Shown here piece by piece: positions 53,681 through 62,275 of a stretch of DNA of 64,000 nt. The DNA comes from Bacillus sp. EAC (lineage in GTDB: Bacteria > Bacillota > Bacilli > Bacillales > Bacillaceae_G): assembly GCF_002156875.1 (NCBI RefSeq), contig NZ_NCSY01000004.1, positions 558,001 through 622,000 of the forward strand, given 5' to 3'. Position 1 is the stretch's first letter; each line of letters starts with the position of its first letter. The notes below the pieces were generated by a model. That model was given only the letters and a program-made list of their open reading frames with translations. It made no database searches and was not told the origin of the DNA. A program made the translations under genes and the position numbers.

Positions 53681-54643
53681 ATGAATATTTCAGTTTTAGG
53701 TTGCGGAAGATGGGGAACTTTTATTGCATGGTATGTCAATAAAGTAGGGCATAATGTGACGTTATGGGGAAGAGAATCATCTAAAAATTATACAGGGTTA
53801 AAAGAAAATAGAAAAAATGACTATCTCATCCTTCCTGATGAAATAGAATTAACCAATTCATTAGAAAATGCGATTGCATTTGCAGATATAGTAATCATTT
53901 CAATCAGTGCGCAAGAATTACGTTCATTTGCAAACCAATTAAATGCATTAAATGAACTACAAGGTAAAACGTTTGTCTTATGTATGAAGGGATTAGAAGC
54001 TGCCAGTGGTAAACGATTATCCCAAGTATTTAGTGAAGAGCTTGGTAAGCATATTAATGTAGCAGTATGGGTTGGCCCCGGTCATGTACAAGATTTTGTT
54101 CGTCACATACCAAACTGTATGGTGATAGGTTCGGATAATATAGAAGTGACAAAAAAAATTGTAAAAGAGTTTAATAGTGATCTAATAAGGTTTTATTATG
54201 GGCAAGATCTAATCGGTAATGAAATTGGTGCTGCTACCAAAAACGTAATGGGAATTGCTGCGGGAATGCTAGATGGATTAAATTATAGTAGTTTAAAAGG
54301 TTCCTTAATGGCCAGAGGAACAAGAGAACTTTCTCGTCTTATTAGGGCAATGGGAGGGAATGACCTTTCGATTTATGGCTTAAGTCATCTCGGTGATTAT
54401 GAAGCAACATTATTCTCTGAACATAGTCACAATCGAAAATTTGGTCAAGCTTTCGTTGAAGGCAAAAGATTTGAAAAATTGGCTGAAGGTGTTTCAACCG
54501 TTAAAGCACTTAATGAATTATCATTACAATATGACGTTGAACTTCCAATCTGTCATGCAATATACGAAATATTATTTGAGAATAAAAATGCAAAGGAAAC
54601 GTTAGAAGAATTATTTTTAAGACCAGTAAGATTCGAGTTTTAA
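53681..54643 (+). CDS. gpsA: NAD(P)-dependent glycerol-3-phosphate dehydrogenase family
   Basis: A 320-residue GpsA-type enzyme: cofactor loop VLGCGRWGTFIAW, KGLEA, WVGPGHVQDF and the catalytic Lys in NEIGAATKNVMGIAAG, with the C-terminal MARGTRELSRLIRAMGG and YGLSHLGDYEATLFS. It makes sn-glycerol-3-phosphate for phospholipids. Several positions differ from housekeeping GpsA (for example GPGHVQDF for the usual GPSHAEEV), and there are no lipid or ribosomal neighbours, so this looks like a second, specialised paralogue. AGAGGAAG precedes the ATG. Confidence 0.85.
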   Translation: MNISVLGCGRWGTFIAWYVNKVGHNVTLWGRESSKNYTGLKENRKNDYLILPDEIELTNSLENAIAFADIVIISISAQELRSFANQLNALNELQGKTFVLCMKGLEAASGKRLSQVFSEELGKHINVAVWVGPGHVQDFVRHIPNCMVIGSDNIEVTKKIVKEFNSDLIRFYYGQDLIGNEIGAATKNVMGIAAGMLDGLNYSSLKGSLMARGTRELSRLIRAMGGNDLSIYGLSHLGDYEATLFSEHSHNRKFGQAFVEGKRFEKLAEGVSTVKALNELSLQYDVELPICHAIYEILFENKNAKETLEELFLRPVRFEF

Positions 54644-54715
54644 CGAATGATTGATTATATCATGTTTTCAATCAGTCTGAATCTCATTTTTTTGAACTCT
54701 GTATTTACACTGAAA

Positions 54716-54746
54716 TGAGTACCCAAGAAGGGTACTCAATTTTTAT
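54716..54746 (+). terminator. Terminator after the gpsA paralogue
   Basis: TGAGTACCC and GGGTACTCA with a 5-nt loop, followed by ATTTTTATTT. Confidence 0.92.
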
Positions 54747-54961
54747 TTAGTTTAAATTCTCGATCGACTCGACCTCTACTTAGTATTCATTCATATATTA
54801 TTTTTTATTATCATATTAACGTCAGCTATTTCCTTATTTTACTAGTCCTTCTATTGTCTATTTGGTAGATTCGCCGTTGCTAATTATGAACAAATTCATA
54901 GATTAAAAGGAGGTCAACGGACTAATAATTAAGAGACTTTGACTAGTACAATAGGAAGGAG
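54747..54961 (+). other. Leader region of cotSA
   Basis: No gene. A strong AAAAGGAGGTC (about 54905-54915) has no start codon within reach, about 45 bp before the real cotSA ribosome binding site. An inverted repeat TATGAACAAATTCATA lies just upstream of it. Confidence 0.3.
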
Positions 54962-56134
54962 ATGACTCCAATAAAAATCGCATTAATTTGCACAGAAAAG
55001 TTTCCTGTTCCCCCTATAGGTGGAGGGGCTATTCAAGTGTTAATTGACGGAGTAGCATCACATTTAAGTAATAATCATGAGTTAACGATATTTGGCATTA
55101 CCCATCATAAACTACCCGAACTAGAAACAATTAATGGGGTTGAGTATATACGGGTCCCAAAAGAGAATTATGTGTTTAATATTGGCATTGAATTAGCAAA
55201 AAAACGTGCGAAGATGGAATGTTATGATTTGATTCATGTGTTTAATCGACCAAGGGATTTATTAGTATATAAGAATAGTATGCCTGAAAGTCGATTTGTC
55301 TTAAGCCTTCATAATGAAATGTTTAACGAAGGAAAAATCTCCATAGAAATGGGTAATTTGGTCATTAAGGCGGTCGATAAAATTATGACGATTAGCGAAT
55401 ATATTGAACAAACTATGATTACAAGATTTCCCACAGCTAAAAGAAAAGTAAAAACAGTTTATTCTGGAATTGATTTAGACCTGTATAAGCCAATTTGGGA
55501 TAATGATGTGCAGTTAATAAGAAAAGAACTTCGTCAAAAATATGGGGTTGACGAGAAGCGGGTCGTTTTATTTGTAGGAAGACTAAGTGCTGTGAAGGGT
55601 CCAGATATCCTTATTAAAGCGATGCACCAAATTATTGAGAAGTATAATGATTCTGTTTTAGTCATTGTGGGTAGCAAGTGGTTTAGCGAAGACCGTGTAG
55701 ATGAGTATGGAATAAAACTTTATGAGTTATCTGGAAAACTTGGTAAAGACAAGGTAGTCTTCACTGGATTTATCGCTCCGAGCGAAATCCCTTCCCATTT
55801 TTTAATCGGAGACTTATTTGTATGTAGTTCGCAATGGCAGGAACCATTAGCAAGAGTCCATTATGAAGCGATGGGCACAGGATTACCTATTATTACTACG
55901 AAACGTGGTGGAAATGCGGAAATTATAAAACATCTAGAAAATGGTTATTTAATTGAAGATTATACTAACTCAGATGCATTTGTAGAGGCTATTACTTATC
56001 TATTTTCAAATAAACAGGACGCTGATAAAATTGCAAAAGCTGGGCGAGCTTTTGTAGAAAAAAATTTTGGATTTTCGCATGTATCAAATCGATTAGAAAG
56101 TCTTTATATAGCTGCAACTAAAGTTAAAAAGTAA
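54962..56134 (+). CDS. cotSA: Spore coat glycosyltransferase-like protein CotSA
   Basis: A 390-residue GT4-family protein closely matching CotSA: TEKFPVPPIGGGAIQ at the N-terminus, LSLHNEMFNEGKIS, TVYSGIDLDLYKP, VLFVGRLSAVKGPDILI and the very characteristic CSSQWQEPLARVHYEAMGTGLPI. CotSA is a coat protein made in the mother cell; whether it transfers sugars is not established. The ATG follows AGGAAGGAG with almost no gap, so translation may use the AGGA part. It is flanked by terminators on both sides. Confidence 0.9.
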   Translation: MTPIKIALICTEKFPVPPIGGGAIQVLIDGVASHLSNNHELTIFGITHHKLPELETINGVEYIRVPKENYVFNIGIELAKKRAKMECYDLIHVFNRPRDLLVYKNSMPESRFVLSLHNEMFNEGKISIEMGNLVIKAVDKIMTISEYIEQTMITRFPTAKRKVKTVYSGIDLDLYKPIWDNDVQLIRKELRQKYGVDEKRVVLFVGRLSAVKGPDILIKAMHQIIEKYNDSVLVIVGSKWFSEDRVDEYGIKLYELSGKLGKDKVVFTGFIAPSEIPSHFLIGDLFVCSSQWQEPLARVHYEAMGTGLPIITTKRGGNAEIIKHLENGYLIEDYTNSDAFVEAITYLFSNKQDADKIAKAGRAFVEKNFGFSHVSNRLESLYIAATKVKK

Positions 56135-56147
56135 AGCTACTCTATAC

Positions 56148-56192
56148 AAAAAAGCTTAAATCCAATGAATAAAAGGTTTAAGCTTTTTTTTC
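56148..56192. terminator. Bidirectional terminator between cotSA and germination operon 2
   Basis: AAAAAAGCTTAAATCC pairs with GGTTTAAGCTTTTTT (wobble at the base of the loop), with T runs on both strands. Confidence 0.9.
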
Positions 56193-57355
56193 TATTTATT
56201 TTTTTTCTTTCCAATCATTCCATAATCCTTAATTGTAATATCAACATCATATTTAATAGAAGCTTTCGTAAATTTTTCATCCCAATTATTTTTTAGTTTA
56301 TTCCATTTTCTAGGGTATTTTATTCTTAATTGGTTACCGAAACCTGCAACATCAATTTTAAATTCTTTTTGCATTCTTTTCGTAACATCTTCGACTAGAC
56401 TTTGTATTACATTTTCTGTATTTTTCTCTATCTTTTTTATATTTTTTTCATTAAATAATGGCCTTAAATGAGGATTCCAATATTCAGCAACTCTACCTTC
56501 GGATTCTATCTTTACATCAAAAGATAGTTTGTCACCTTTTATATGAGGTATAATTTTGCTTTTCATAGCTTCAATTTGATAATACGTTGGTCCATCTGAT
56601 TTATTCTTAAATGCTTTAACTGTACCACCCTTTCCTTGACCAGTAATCCAATTTATACCTTCTACTTCCTGGGTATTAATTGTACCGATCATCTTGTTGG
56701 TTTTTCCTTTGAATAATGCAGCACCAGTAAATCTTACACCTTCTTTTGTTGACTCTAGAAGTTGAAGGAGGAAGCTTGAACTAGAATTCATTAATCCTCC
56801 AATCTTTATTAAAGAAGATTTATTTACTATTTCAGAAGTTAAAGATTCATTTGCAATTTCAGCTATACGCAAAGAAGGGATGACATTAATTTCTTTTGTT
56901 TCTAAAGCCTGTCCTGCATTACCTTTTGCAATAAAAATAAGTGTACTACCTCTAATATCAATATCTCGATAATACAAGTCTGTAATTTCACGTAATTTTC
57001 TCTCTCTAGCAAGTTCGTCACTAATTAAGACAACTTTTTGATGAGAACCAAAAATAAATCCTTCCCTACTTAGTGTTGTTTCCCAGCCTGATGGTTCCAA
57101 TGAAATCCCTTTACCAGCAACGTTAATATATGGTTTTTGAGAATTCGAGACGCCATTTTTAGATTCCATTGCTTCAGGAATAACATATTGGAGAGTAGAC
57201 TTTATTTCTCTATTTGGTTCTATGTCAAGTGCTGAACCTACAATTATATTAAGATCTTCAATAGGCTTATTACTCCAACATCCTGAAAGAAGAAGTAGTG
57301 CAATAATATTTAGGATGACAATGAGGTAAAGTCGCTTAGATTTACATTTTCCCAT
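56192..57355 (-). CDS. GerA-type spore germination receptor, C subunit (lipoprotein), operon 2
   Basis: A 387-residue GerAC-family lipoprotein: signal LYLIVILNIIALLLLSGC with lipobox Cys26, then the family core (NIIVGSALDIEPNRE, GWETTLSREGFIFGSHQKVVLIS) and the C-terminal FKIDVAGFGNQLRIKYP. The start overlaps the GerAB stop by 14 bp. It is divergent from the C subunit of operon 1. Confidence 0.9.
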   Translation of the reverse strand: MGKCKSKRLYLIVILNIIALLLLSGCWSNKPIEDLNIIVGSALDIEPNREIKSTLQYVIPEAMESKNGVSNSQKPYINVAGKGISLEPSGWETTLSREGFIFGSHQKVVLISDELARERKLREITDLYYRDIDIRGSTLIFIAKGNAGQALETKEINVIPSLRIAEIANESLTSEIVNKSSLIKIGGLMNSSSSFLLQLLESTKEGVRFTGAALFKGKTNKMIGTINTQEVEGINWITGQGKGGTVKAFKNKSDGPTYYQIEAMKSKIIPHIKGDKLSFDVKIESEGRVAEYWNPHLRPLFNEKNIKKIEKNTENVIQSLVEDVTKRMQKEFKIDVAGFGNQLRIKYPRKWNKLKNNWDEKFTKASIKYDVDITIKDYGMIGKKKNK

Positions 57356-58445
57356 CGAATTTTTTCCTCACAAAAGTGATTAATATTAATAAAAGTGGTA
57401 ATAAAAAAAATAAATAAAATGCACTATTTCCTATCATATCTGCCAGTTTCATTGTTTCATTTATATCTTTAGGTATCATGGCAATGATATAAATAACTGG
57501 TAACGTTCCAAAAATAAATGGATGGATCCTTCTTTTTTTAAAAATTTGAGCCAAACCAAGAGTAGAAATATAAAAGGCAATTATAAATGTAGCGAATATT
57601 TGCATAATCCAAATAACAAGTAGTAATGAATCGAACCTTTCTGTGAATAGACCTGTTATATCATAGCTTCGAACATATGTTAGAACGGGCCAAGTCTGTA
57701 ATAATACACCATCGACGGAGAAAGCCCCAATAACTGCTATAACAGTTATTGTATAGAAGATAAAGGGTATCCCTATACCGAAAATAATACTTTTAGTAAC
57801 TTTGTTTTTTTCTTGCATAAACGTAAATATAAACAGTATAATTTCAAAACCCGAAAATGAAAGTGAGGTAGTTTTTATACCTTTTAGAACTGGCTTAATG
57901 CCCATACCTAATACTGGGCGTAAATTATCTATTTCAAATATACCAAATCCTAGAAAAATGACTAAAAGAAAAAAGAGAAAGGTAATAGGAAAGATAATTT
58001 CGAGCATTCTTGCCATGGGATTTATACCACCTAAGACTAGATATAGACCAATCCACAAATATGGAATTGTAATAGCCCAAGTAGGTGTTCCTTGCAGTAA
58101 AAACAATCTAGTTGTTTCAGCCATTGCTCGAACTTCAAGAGCCGATAAAACAATATAATAAATTATGATTATGATACTTAGTAAGATACCTAACCATTTA
58201 CCAATAATTTTTTGATTAAATTGATAAAATGTTTCATTTGGATATTGTTTACAAAGCCAAACGAGCATAAAGACTAAAAGCATAATTATTAACCCACTTA
58301 ATATGATTGATATCCAACCATCAGGTGTTTTAACTTTTTCAGTAATTGCTCTTGGCAAAATTAATATTCCAGCACCTAGAATGAAATTTACAAAGAACAT
58401 TATTGTTTGAGAAGTTGAAATGCGATCTATTGGGCTGGAACTCAT
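57342..58445 (-). CDS. GerA-type spore germination receptor, B subunit, operon 2
   Basis: A 367-residue protein with ten predicted helices, of the GerAB/APC family (MFFVNFILGAGILILPRAIT in helix 1, PNETFYQFNQKIIGKWLGI). It should bind the germinant; the ligand is not predictable. AGGAGG precedes the ATG, 27 bp after the A subunit gene. Overlap with the C subunit suggests coupled translation. Confidence 0.92.
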   Translation of the reverse strand: MSSSPIDRISTSQTIMFFVNFILGAGILILPRAITEKVKTPDGWISIILSGLIIMLLVFMLVWLCKQYPNETFYQFNQKIIGKWLGILLSIIIIIYYIVLSALEVRAMAETTRLFLLQGTPTWAITIPYLWIGLYLVLGGINPMARMLEIIFPITFLFFLLVIFLGFGIFEIDNLRPVLGMGIKPVLKGIKTTSLSFSGFEIILFIFTFMQEKNKVTKSIIFGIGIPFIFYTITVIAVIGAFSVDGVLLQTWPVLTYVRSYDITGLFTERFDSLLLVIWIMQIFATFIIAFYISTLGLAQIFKKRRIHPFIFGTLPVIYIIAMIPKDINETMKLADMIGNSAFYLFFLLPLLLILITFVRKKFDGKM

Positions 58446-58472
58446 TAGATTAATAATCCTCCTTTCATTAAG

Positions 58473-60041
58473 TTACTTCATTCGATTTGGTTTTTTAGAT
58501 TGTAAACTTTTTGGACGAGTTTTCATCATGAACAGAGGCGCTCTAATGACAAAATCCTTCCAATCACCTAATCTTAAAGGTGCGGCAGGGCTAACATATG
58601 GTACGCCAAAGCTTTTAAGCTGTACTAAATGACTGCAAAGTAAAAGGAAGAATAAAACAACCCCATAAAGACCGAACACACTTGCAAAAAGCATGGAAAC
58701 GAAGCGAAGCATTCTAAGCGCAATTCCAACATTATATTGTGGTAGAGTAAATGAGGATATAGCTGTAACGGCAACAACGATTACCATGATTGTACTAACT
58801 ATGCCTGCTTCAACAGCAGCTTGCCCAATTATTAAGCCACCAACAATTCCAAGAGATTGCCCGATTGGTTTAGGTAAACGAAGCCCTGCTTCTCGTAAAA
58901 CTTCAATGGAAACTTCCATAATGAGTGCTTCGATTAATGGAGGAAATGGTACGCCACCTCTAGTTGCGGCAATATGGAAAACAAGCTTTGTTGGAATTAA
59001 TCCTTGATGAAACGAGATAAAAGCAATATAAATAGATGGTCCAAATAACGCGATAAAACAAGCTGCATAGCGTAATACTCGAATTAAAGTTGAAGCAATC
59101 CATCTCTCGTAATAATCCTCAGGAGATTGTAATAGCATTTGAAAGGTAACAGGTGCAATTAATGCAAATGGAGAGCCATCTAAAATAATAGCAACTCTAC
59201 CTTCCATCAATGCACTCATCACTCGATCAGGACGTTCTGTACTTTGAACTTGTGGAAAGGGACTTAAATAATTGTCTTCTATTAATTGTTCAATATAGCC
59301 GGAATCCGGTACAGCATCAATTTTTATCCGTTTAATTCTTTGTTTAACTTCTTTTACTAATTGAGGATCAGCTAAATCTGACATGTAAGCAATGACAAGA
59401 TCTTTTTTTGATGCTTCTCCAATCTGAAACCCGACAATTGATAAATTTGGATTTTTTCCACTTCTTCGTAAAATTGCAGTATTATCAGTTAAGCTTTCTA
59501 CAAATCCAATTCTTGGGCCACGAACAACTGCCTCTGAATCGGGCTCAGTAATATCTCTCGATTTTGTTAAGCCATCACCAATTAAAAAACATTCTGATGA
59601 GCCGTCTATTATTAAGGCAATTGAGCCATATAAAATACTTGTTATGATCTCTTTAGAAGAACTACTCTCTTTAATCGTACAAACTGTTAATGATTGTTTC
59701 TTTATATATTCTTTAATCATTTTCGGTTTTAAAGAGTATTCTTTCTCCTTTTCTTCTTGGTCTGCAATTGAAGATAAACCAGACATTAACTCACTCATAA
59801 TATGATTTTGAATTAATTCAGTATCTGAAAGCCCATCAATAAAAATGATTGCTAGACCAACAGTGGTTTTACCCAAATCAAACTCTCGAAACTTAACATC
59901 AGAATTATGCCCGATTTCATTCTTTATAAGCTCCAGATTTACATTAAGTTCAGTAGATAATTGGCCAATTCCGTTGGTAGATTGTTGTGAATTTAAATCC
60001 TCTGATTCCATTTGGTTTTTAATGGATCTCCATCGTTTCAT
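58473..60041 (-). CDS. GerA-type spore germination receptor, A subunit, operon 2
   Basis: A 522-residue GerA-family protein, a little longer than that of operon 1 because of its N-terminal extension. It has STERPDRVMSALMEGRVAII, GVPFPPLIEALIMEVSIEV and LPKPIGQSLGIVGGLIIGQA. The start lies 6 bp after the stop of a 41-residue membrane peptide gene, with GAGTGAG inside that gene's end as ribosome binding site, so the peptide and the A subunit are probably translated together. Confidence 0.93.
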   Translation of the reverse strand: MKRWRSIKNQMESEDLNSQQSTNGIGQLSTELNVNLELIKNEIGHNSDVKFREFDLGKTTVGLAIIFIDGLSDTELIQNHIMSELMSGLSSIADQEEKEKEYSLKPKMIKEYIKKQSLTVCTIKESSSSKEIITSILYGSIALIIDGSSECFLIGDGLTKSRDITEPDSEAVVRGPRIGFVESLTDNTAILRRSGKNPNLSIVGFQIGEASKKDLVIAYMSDLADPQLVKEVKQRIKRIKIDAVPDSGYIEQLIEDNYLSPFPQVQSTERPDRVMSALMEGRVAIILDGSPFALIAPVTFQMLLQSPEDYYERWIASTLIRVLRYAACFIALFGPSIYIAFISFHQGLIPTKLVFHIAATRGGVPFPPLIEALIMEVSIEVLREAGLRLPKPIGQSLGIVGGLIIGQAAVEAGIVSTIMVIVVAVTAISSFTLPQYNVGIALRMLRFVSMLFASVFGLYGVVLFFLLLCSHLVQLKSFGVPYVSPAAPLRLGDWKDFVIRAPLFMMKTRPKSLQSKKPNRMK

Positions 60042-60047
60042 GTAAAC

Positions 60048-60173
60048 TCACTCTTTCTCCATTTGATGAACCCATTTAAAAAACTTCCAAAAACCTACAG
60101 GAACGATGAAAGTAATAAAGGCTTGTATAAAAACTGGATAATCAGGAATAAATGAAAGGATTTTTCCGAACAT
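60048..60173 (-). CDS. 41-residue membrane peptide at the head of germination operon 2
   Basis: The ATG at 60173 follows AGGTGA by 7 bp. The product has one hydrophobic segment (about residues 14-27, VFIQAFITFIVPVG) flanked by aromatic and basic residues (FWKFFKWVHQMEKE), with a short MFGKILSFIPDYP start. It ends 6 bp before the GerAA start, and its last codons contain the GerAA ribosome binding site. Small D subunits (two-helix, ~70-80 residues) are known to modulate some GerA-type receptors. This one is shorter, with a single helix, and I cannot assign it to that family. Confidence 0.65.
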   Translation of the reverse strand: MFGKILSFIPDYPVFIQAFITFIVPVGFWKFFKWVHQMEKE

Positions 60174-60243
60174 AAAGCGCTCACCTACAGTTAGTTAATA
60201 AAATATAAAGGTATTATTTCCTATTAAGGATAAATTAACCATT

Positions 60244-60274
60244 TTGAATGATAAAGTTACTAATCAATTCATGC
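60244..60274 (-). promoter_or_regulatory. Candidate SigG-type promoter of germination operon 2
   Basis: On the minus strand GCATGA (from 60274) and CATTCAA (60250-60244) are 18 bp apart, resembling the forespore SigG consensus (gYATR ... CATnnTA). It lies about 70 bp before the 41-residue ORF. Confidence 0.3.
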
Positions 60275-60327
60275 ACCTTGAATATTTTTTTTCATAGCCT
60301 AGAAATGATGAATAGGGGGAATGCAAA

Positions 60328-60531
60328 ATGGCATGGCAGCAAAATATTCAATATTTAATAGGAAAACCTGTAGGGGTTTCATTAATGAACGGACAGGGAG
60401 TAACTGGCGTATTATGTAATGCTTATAATGGGGAAATTTATTTAATGGAATACTTGTATCATTCTCAATTTGCAATGAAGCATTATTCGTTTCAAATGAT
60501 TCAAGATATTCATCCGTTTCCAAATTGTTAA
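60328..60531 (+). CDS. Small LSm/SH3-barrel-like protein, divergent to germination operon 2
   Basis: A 67-residue protein. LIGKPVGVSLMNGQGVTGVL resembles the first strands of a small Sm-like barrel, followed by NGEIYLMEYLYHSQFAMKHY. AGGGGG lies 8 bp before the ATG. It is oriented away from the germination operon and probably has its own promoter. Similar short proteins occur in sporulating Bacilli, from memory, and I cannot name one with confidence. Confidence 0.7.
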   Translation: MAWQQNIQYLIGKPVGVSLMNGQGVTGVLCNAYNGEIYLMEYLYHSQFAMKHYSFQMIQDIHPFPNC

Positions 60532-60607
60532 TATGTAAACTTTGAACAAATTGATCAAAAATAGAGATTGTTTTCGTAAACTATGTAGCTATTTATGAAG
60601 TATCTTA

Positions 60608-60735
60608 GTTGATTTACACTCCAGGATACTCGCTTTTTAGTGGGGCGTGAGGTGAGCCTCCTCGGCATGCGCCTGTGGGGTCTCACATGTCCCGCTACTC
60701 CCACAGGAGTCTCGCACCTTCCATTCCAATCAACT
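60608..60735 (+). repeat. Dispersed intergenic repeat, copy 3
   Basis: GATTTACACTCCAGGATACT, CGCTTTTTAGTGGGG, GAGCCTCCTCGGC, GCCTGTGGGGTCTCAC, CTACTCCCACAGGAGTCTC and GCACCTTCCATTCC. It is the most complete of the three copies and lies between the small gene and the LysR terminator. The remaining DNA of 60532-60869 shows nothing else. Confidence 0.85.
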
Positions 60736-60814
60736 TCTTTTCAATATCATCCTTTTTAATAAATCTTTTAATAACAAGAATCTTATAGAAAGAGCCTTTA
60801 GAAAAGTGTCAAAA

Positions 60815-60858
60815 TAAAAAAACGATTATTTCTTTTATAAGGAATAATCGTTTTTTTA
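60815..60858. terminator. Terminator after the LysR gene
   Basis: AAAAAACGATTATT pairs with AATAATCGTTTTTT, with T runs on both strands. Confidence 0.92.
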
Positions 60859-60869
60859 TGTAAATGAAT

Positions 60870-61769
60870 TTAATTATCATCTAAACCAGAAGAGATTTTC
60901 TTAAAGTAATCGACTACGAATTTTTGGAAATTTTGTGCGGCTAATGATAGGTACCTACTTTTTGACCAAGCAAGTCCGATTGTAAGTTGACAAGTTGGTT
61001 CGATAATTCGGATACGCTCTTGTAATTCGTCTGAAACTCTATTCCAATCTAATGCTGGCATGAATGCCACGCCTAACCCTTGATTTACTAATCTTACAAT
61101 AGCAAAAGGTTCATCTACCTCAAATGAAATATTAGGGACAAATCCTACATCCAAACAAAATTTATCTGTTAATTCTCGAAATCCATATCCAGCATTTAAT
61201 GAGATAAAAGTTTCGTGTTTTAACTCGCTCAAGTGGATAGATTCTTTACCAGCTAAATAATGCCCAGAAGGAACAATTAAGTAAATATCTTCAGTAATTA
61301 AGGGGGTCCATTCGATATCAGGGTCTTCAAAAGGAATTGATGAAATACACAAATCAATTTCACCATCATCAAGTTGTTTTTTCATTGTAGAAATGGGTTT
61401 AATAACTTGGCGGAAATGAACATCTGGATATTCAGATAAAAAAGCACTCATCAGATCAGGTAATATTTTTGATATAGATGAAGCTAAAGTAATACTCCCT
61501 TTTTTTAAACTAGCGAGATCTTCTAATTCTCTTCTTCCTTCTTCCAACTCCATTAAGGCATTATCTACTCTACTAAGAAATGCTTTTCCAAAGTTATTTA
61601 ATTTTATTTGCCTCCTTTGCCGATCGAATAAAGGAACGCCTAAATCGTTTTCAAGTCTTGTAATTGTTTTACTTAATGATGGTTGAGCAATTTGTAATTC
61701 TTCAGCTGCTTTTGTAATATGTTCAAGTTTTGCGACTGTTTGAAAGTATTTTAGTTGAAGTAATTCCAC
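60870..61769 (-). CDS. LysR-type transcriptional regulator
   Basis: A 299-residue LysR protein: HTH residues 1-60 (HITKAAEELQIAQPSLSKTITRLE) and effector domain from about 90. Start is GTG, with GAGGTG 9-10 bp upstream. It lies divergent from the truncated TetR and YhgE genes. The intergenic region contains ATGTATACAT and nearby ATGTATTATACAT dyads that could be its own operator. Target and effector unknown. Confidence 0.87.
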   Translation of the reverse strand: MELLQLKYFQTVAKLEHITKAAEELQIAQPSLSKTITRLENDLGVPLFDRQRRQIKLNNFGKAFLSRVDNALMELEEGRRELEDLASLKKGSITLASSISKILPDLMSAFLSEYPDVHFRQVIKPISTMKKQLDDGEIDLCISSIPFEDPDIEWTPLITEDIYLIVPSGHYLAGKESIHLSELKHETFISLNAGYGFRELTDKFCLDVGFVPNISFEVDEPFAIVRLVNQGLGVAFMPALDWNRVSDELQERIRIIEPTCQLTIGLAWSKSRYLSLAAQNFQKFVVDYFKKISSGLDDN

Positions 61770-61952
61770 CGTTTTATAGCACCTCGTTTATTTAATATAT
61801 AGACTTAATGGAATGTATACATTGATTATTATGTATTATACATCATGTATTTATGATTTTATAATGAAATAGTACTTACAAATAATCTTTTAGGAGTTGA
61901 ATCAATTGAAAGTAGCCATATTGGAGGTGTCAATTATTAGGAGATGGAACAC

Positions 61953-62159
61953 ATGAATCAAAAAAATGAAGATCCTCGTGTGACAAGAACGAGAAAACTT
62001 ATTATCGATGCATTTGTTGCTTTAATAAATGAAAAGGACATCAATTCGATTTTTGTGAAAGAAATAACAGATCGAGCAAAAGTGAATAGGGCAACTTTTT
62101 ACAGGCATTTCGACAATAAACATGAATTATATAAAAGTACTTATAATGTAAAAATTTAA
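61953..62159 (+). pseudogene. TetR-family regulator cut down to its DNA-binding domain
   Basis: A 68-residue product. RVTRTRKLIIDAFVALINE followed by KEITDRAKVNRATFYRHFDN and KHELYKSTYNVKI is a complete TetR HTH, but a stop codon follows where the ~120-residue ligand domain should begin. No frame of 62160-62275 continues the family. ATG at 61953 follows AGGAG by 9 bp; a short upstream frame (TTG start at about 61904) ends in an ATGA overlap with it. In Bacilli a TetR (YhgD) commonly precedes yhgE, so this looks like a truncated YhgD-type gene. It could still bind DNA. Confidence 0.7.
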
Positions 62160-62275
62160 TTTGTTTAATTGTTTATGAAAAAAGAGGATCATTATTGGAG
62201 AAGTCGAACTAAATTTTCTTTTTTATAAAGAAAATAATTAACTATTAATTGGGGGAACTGCTTAAGGGGGATTAT

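Noticed and set aside
61904-61955. 16-codon frame (MKVAILEVSII...) upstream of the truncated TetR gene
   Set aside because: It has an AGGAG and a TTG start and overlaps the TetR ATG, but it is too short to distinguish from chance; mentioned only in the TetR entry.
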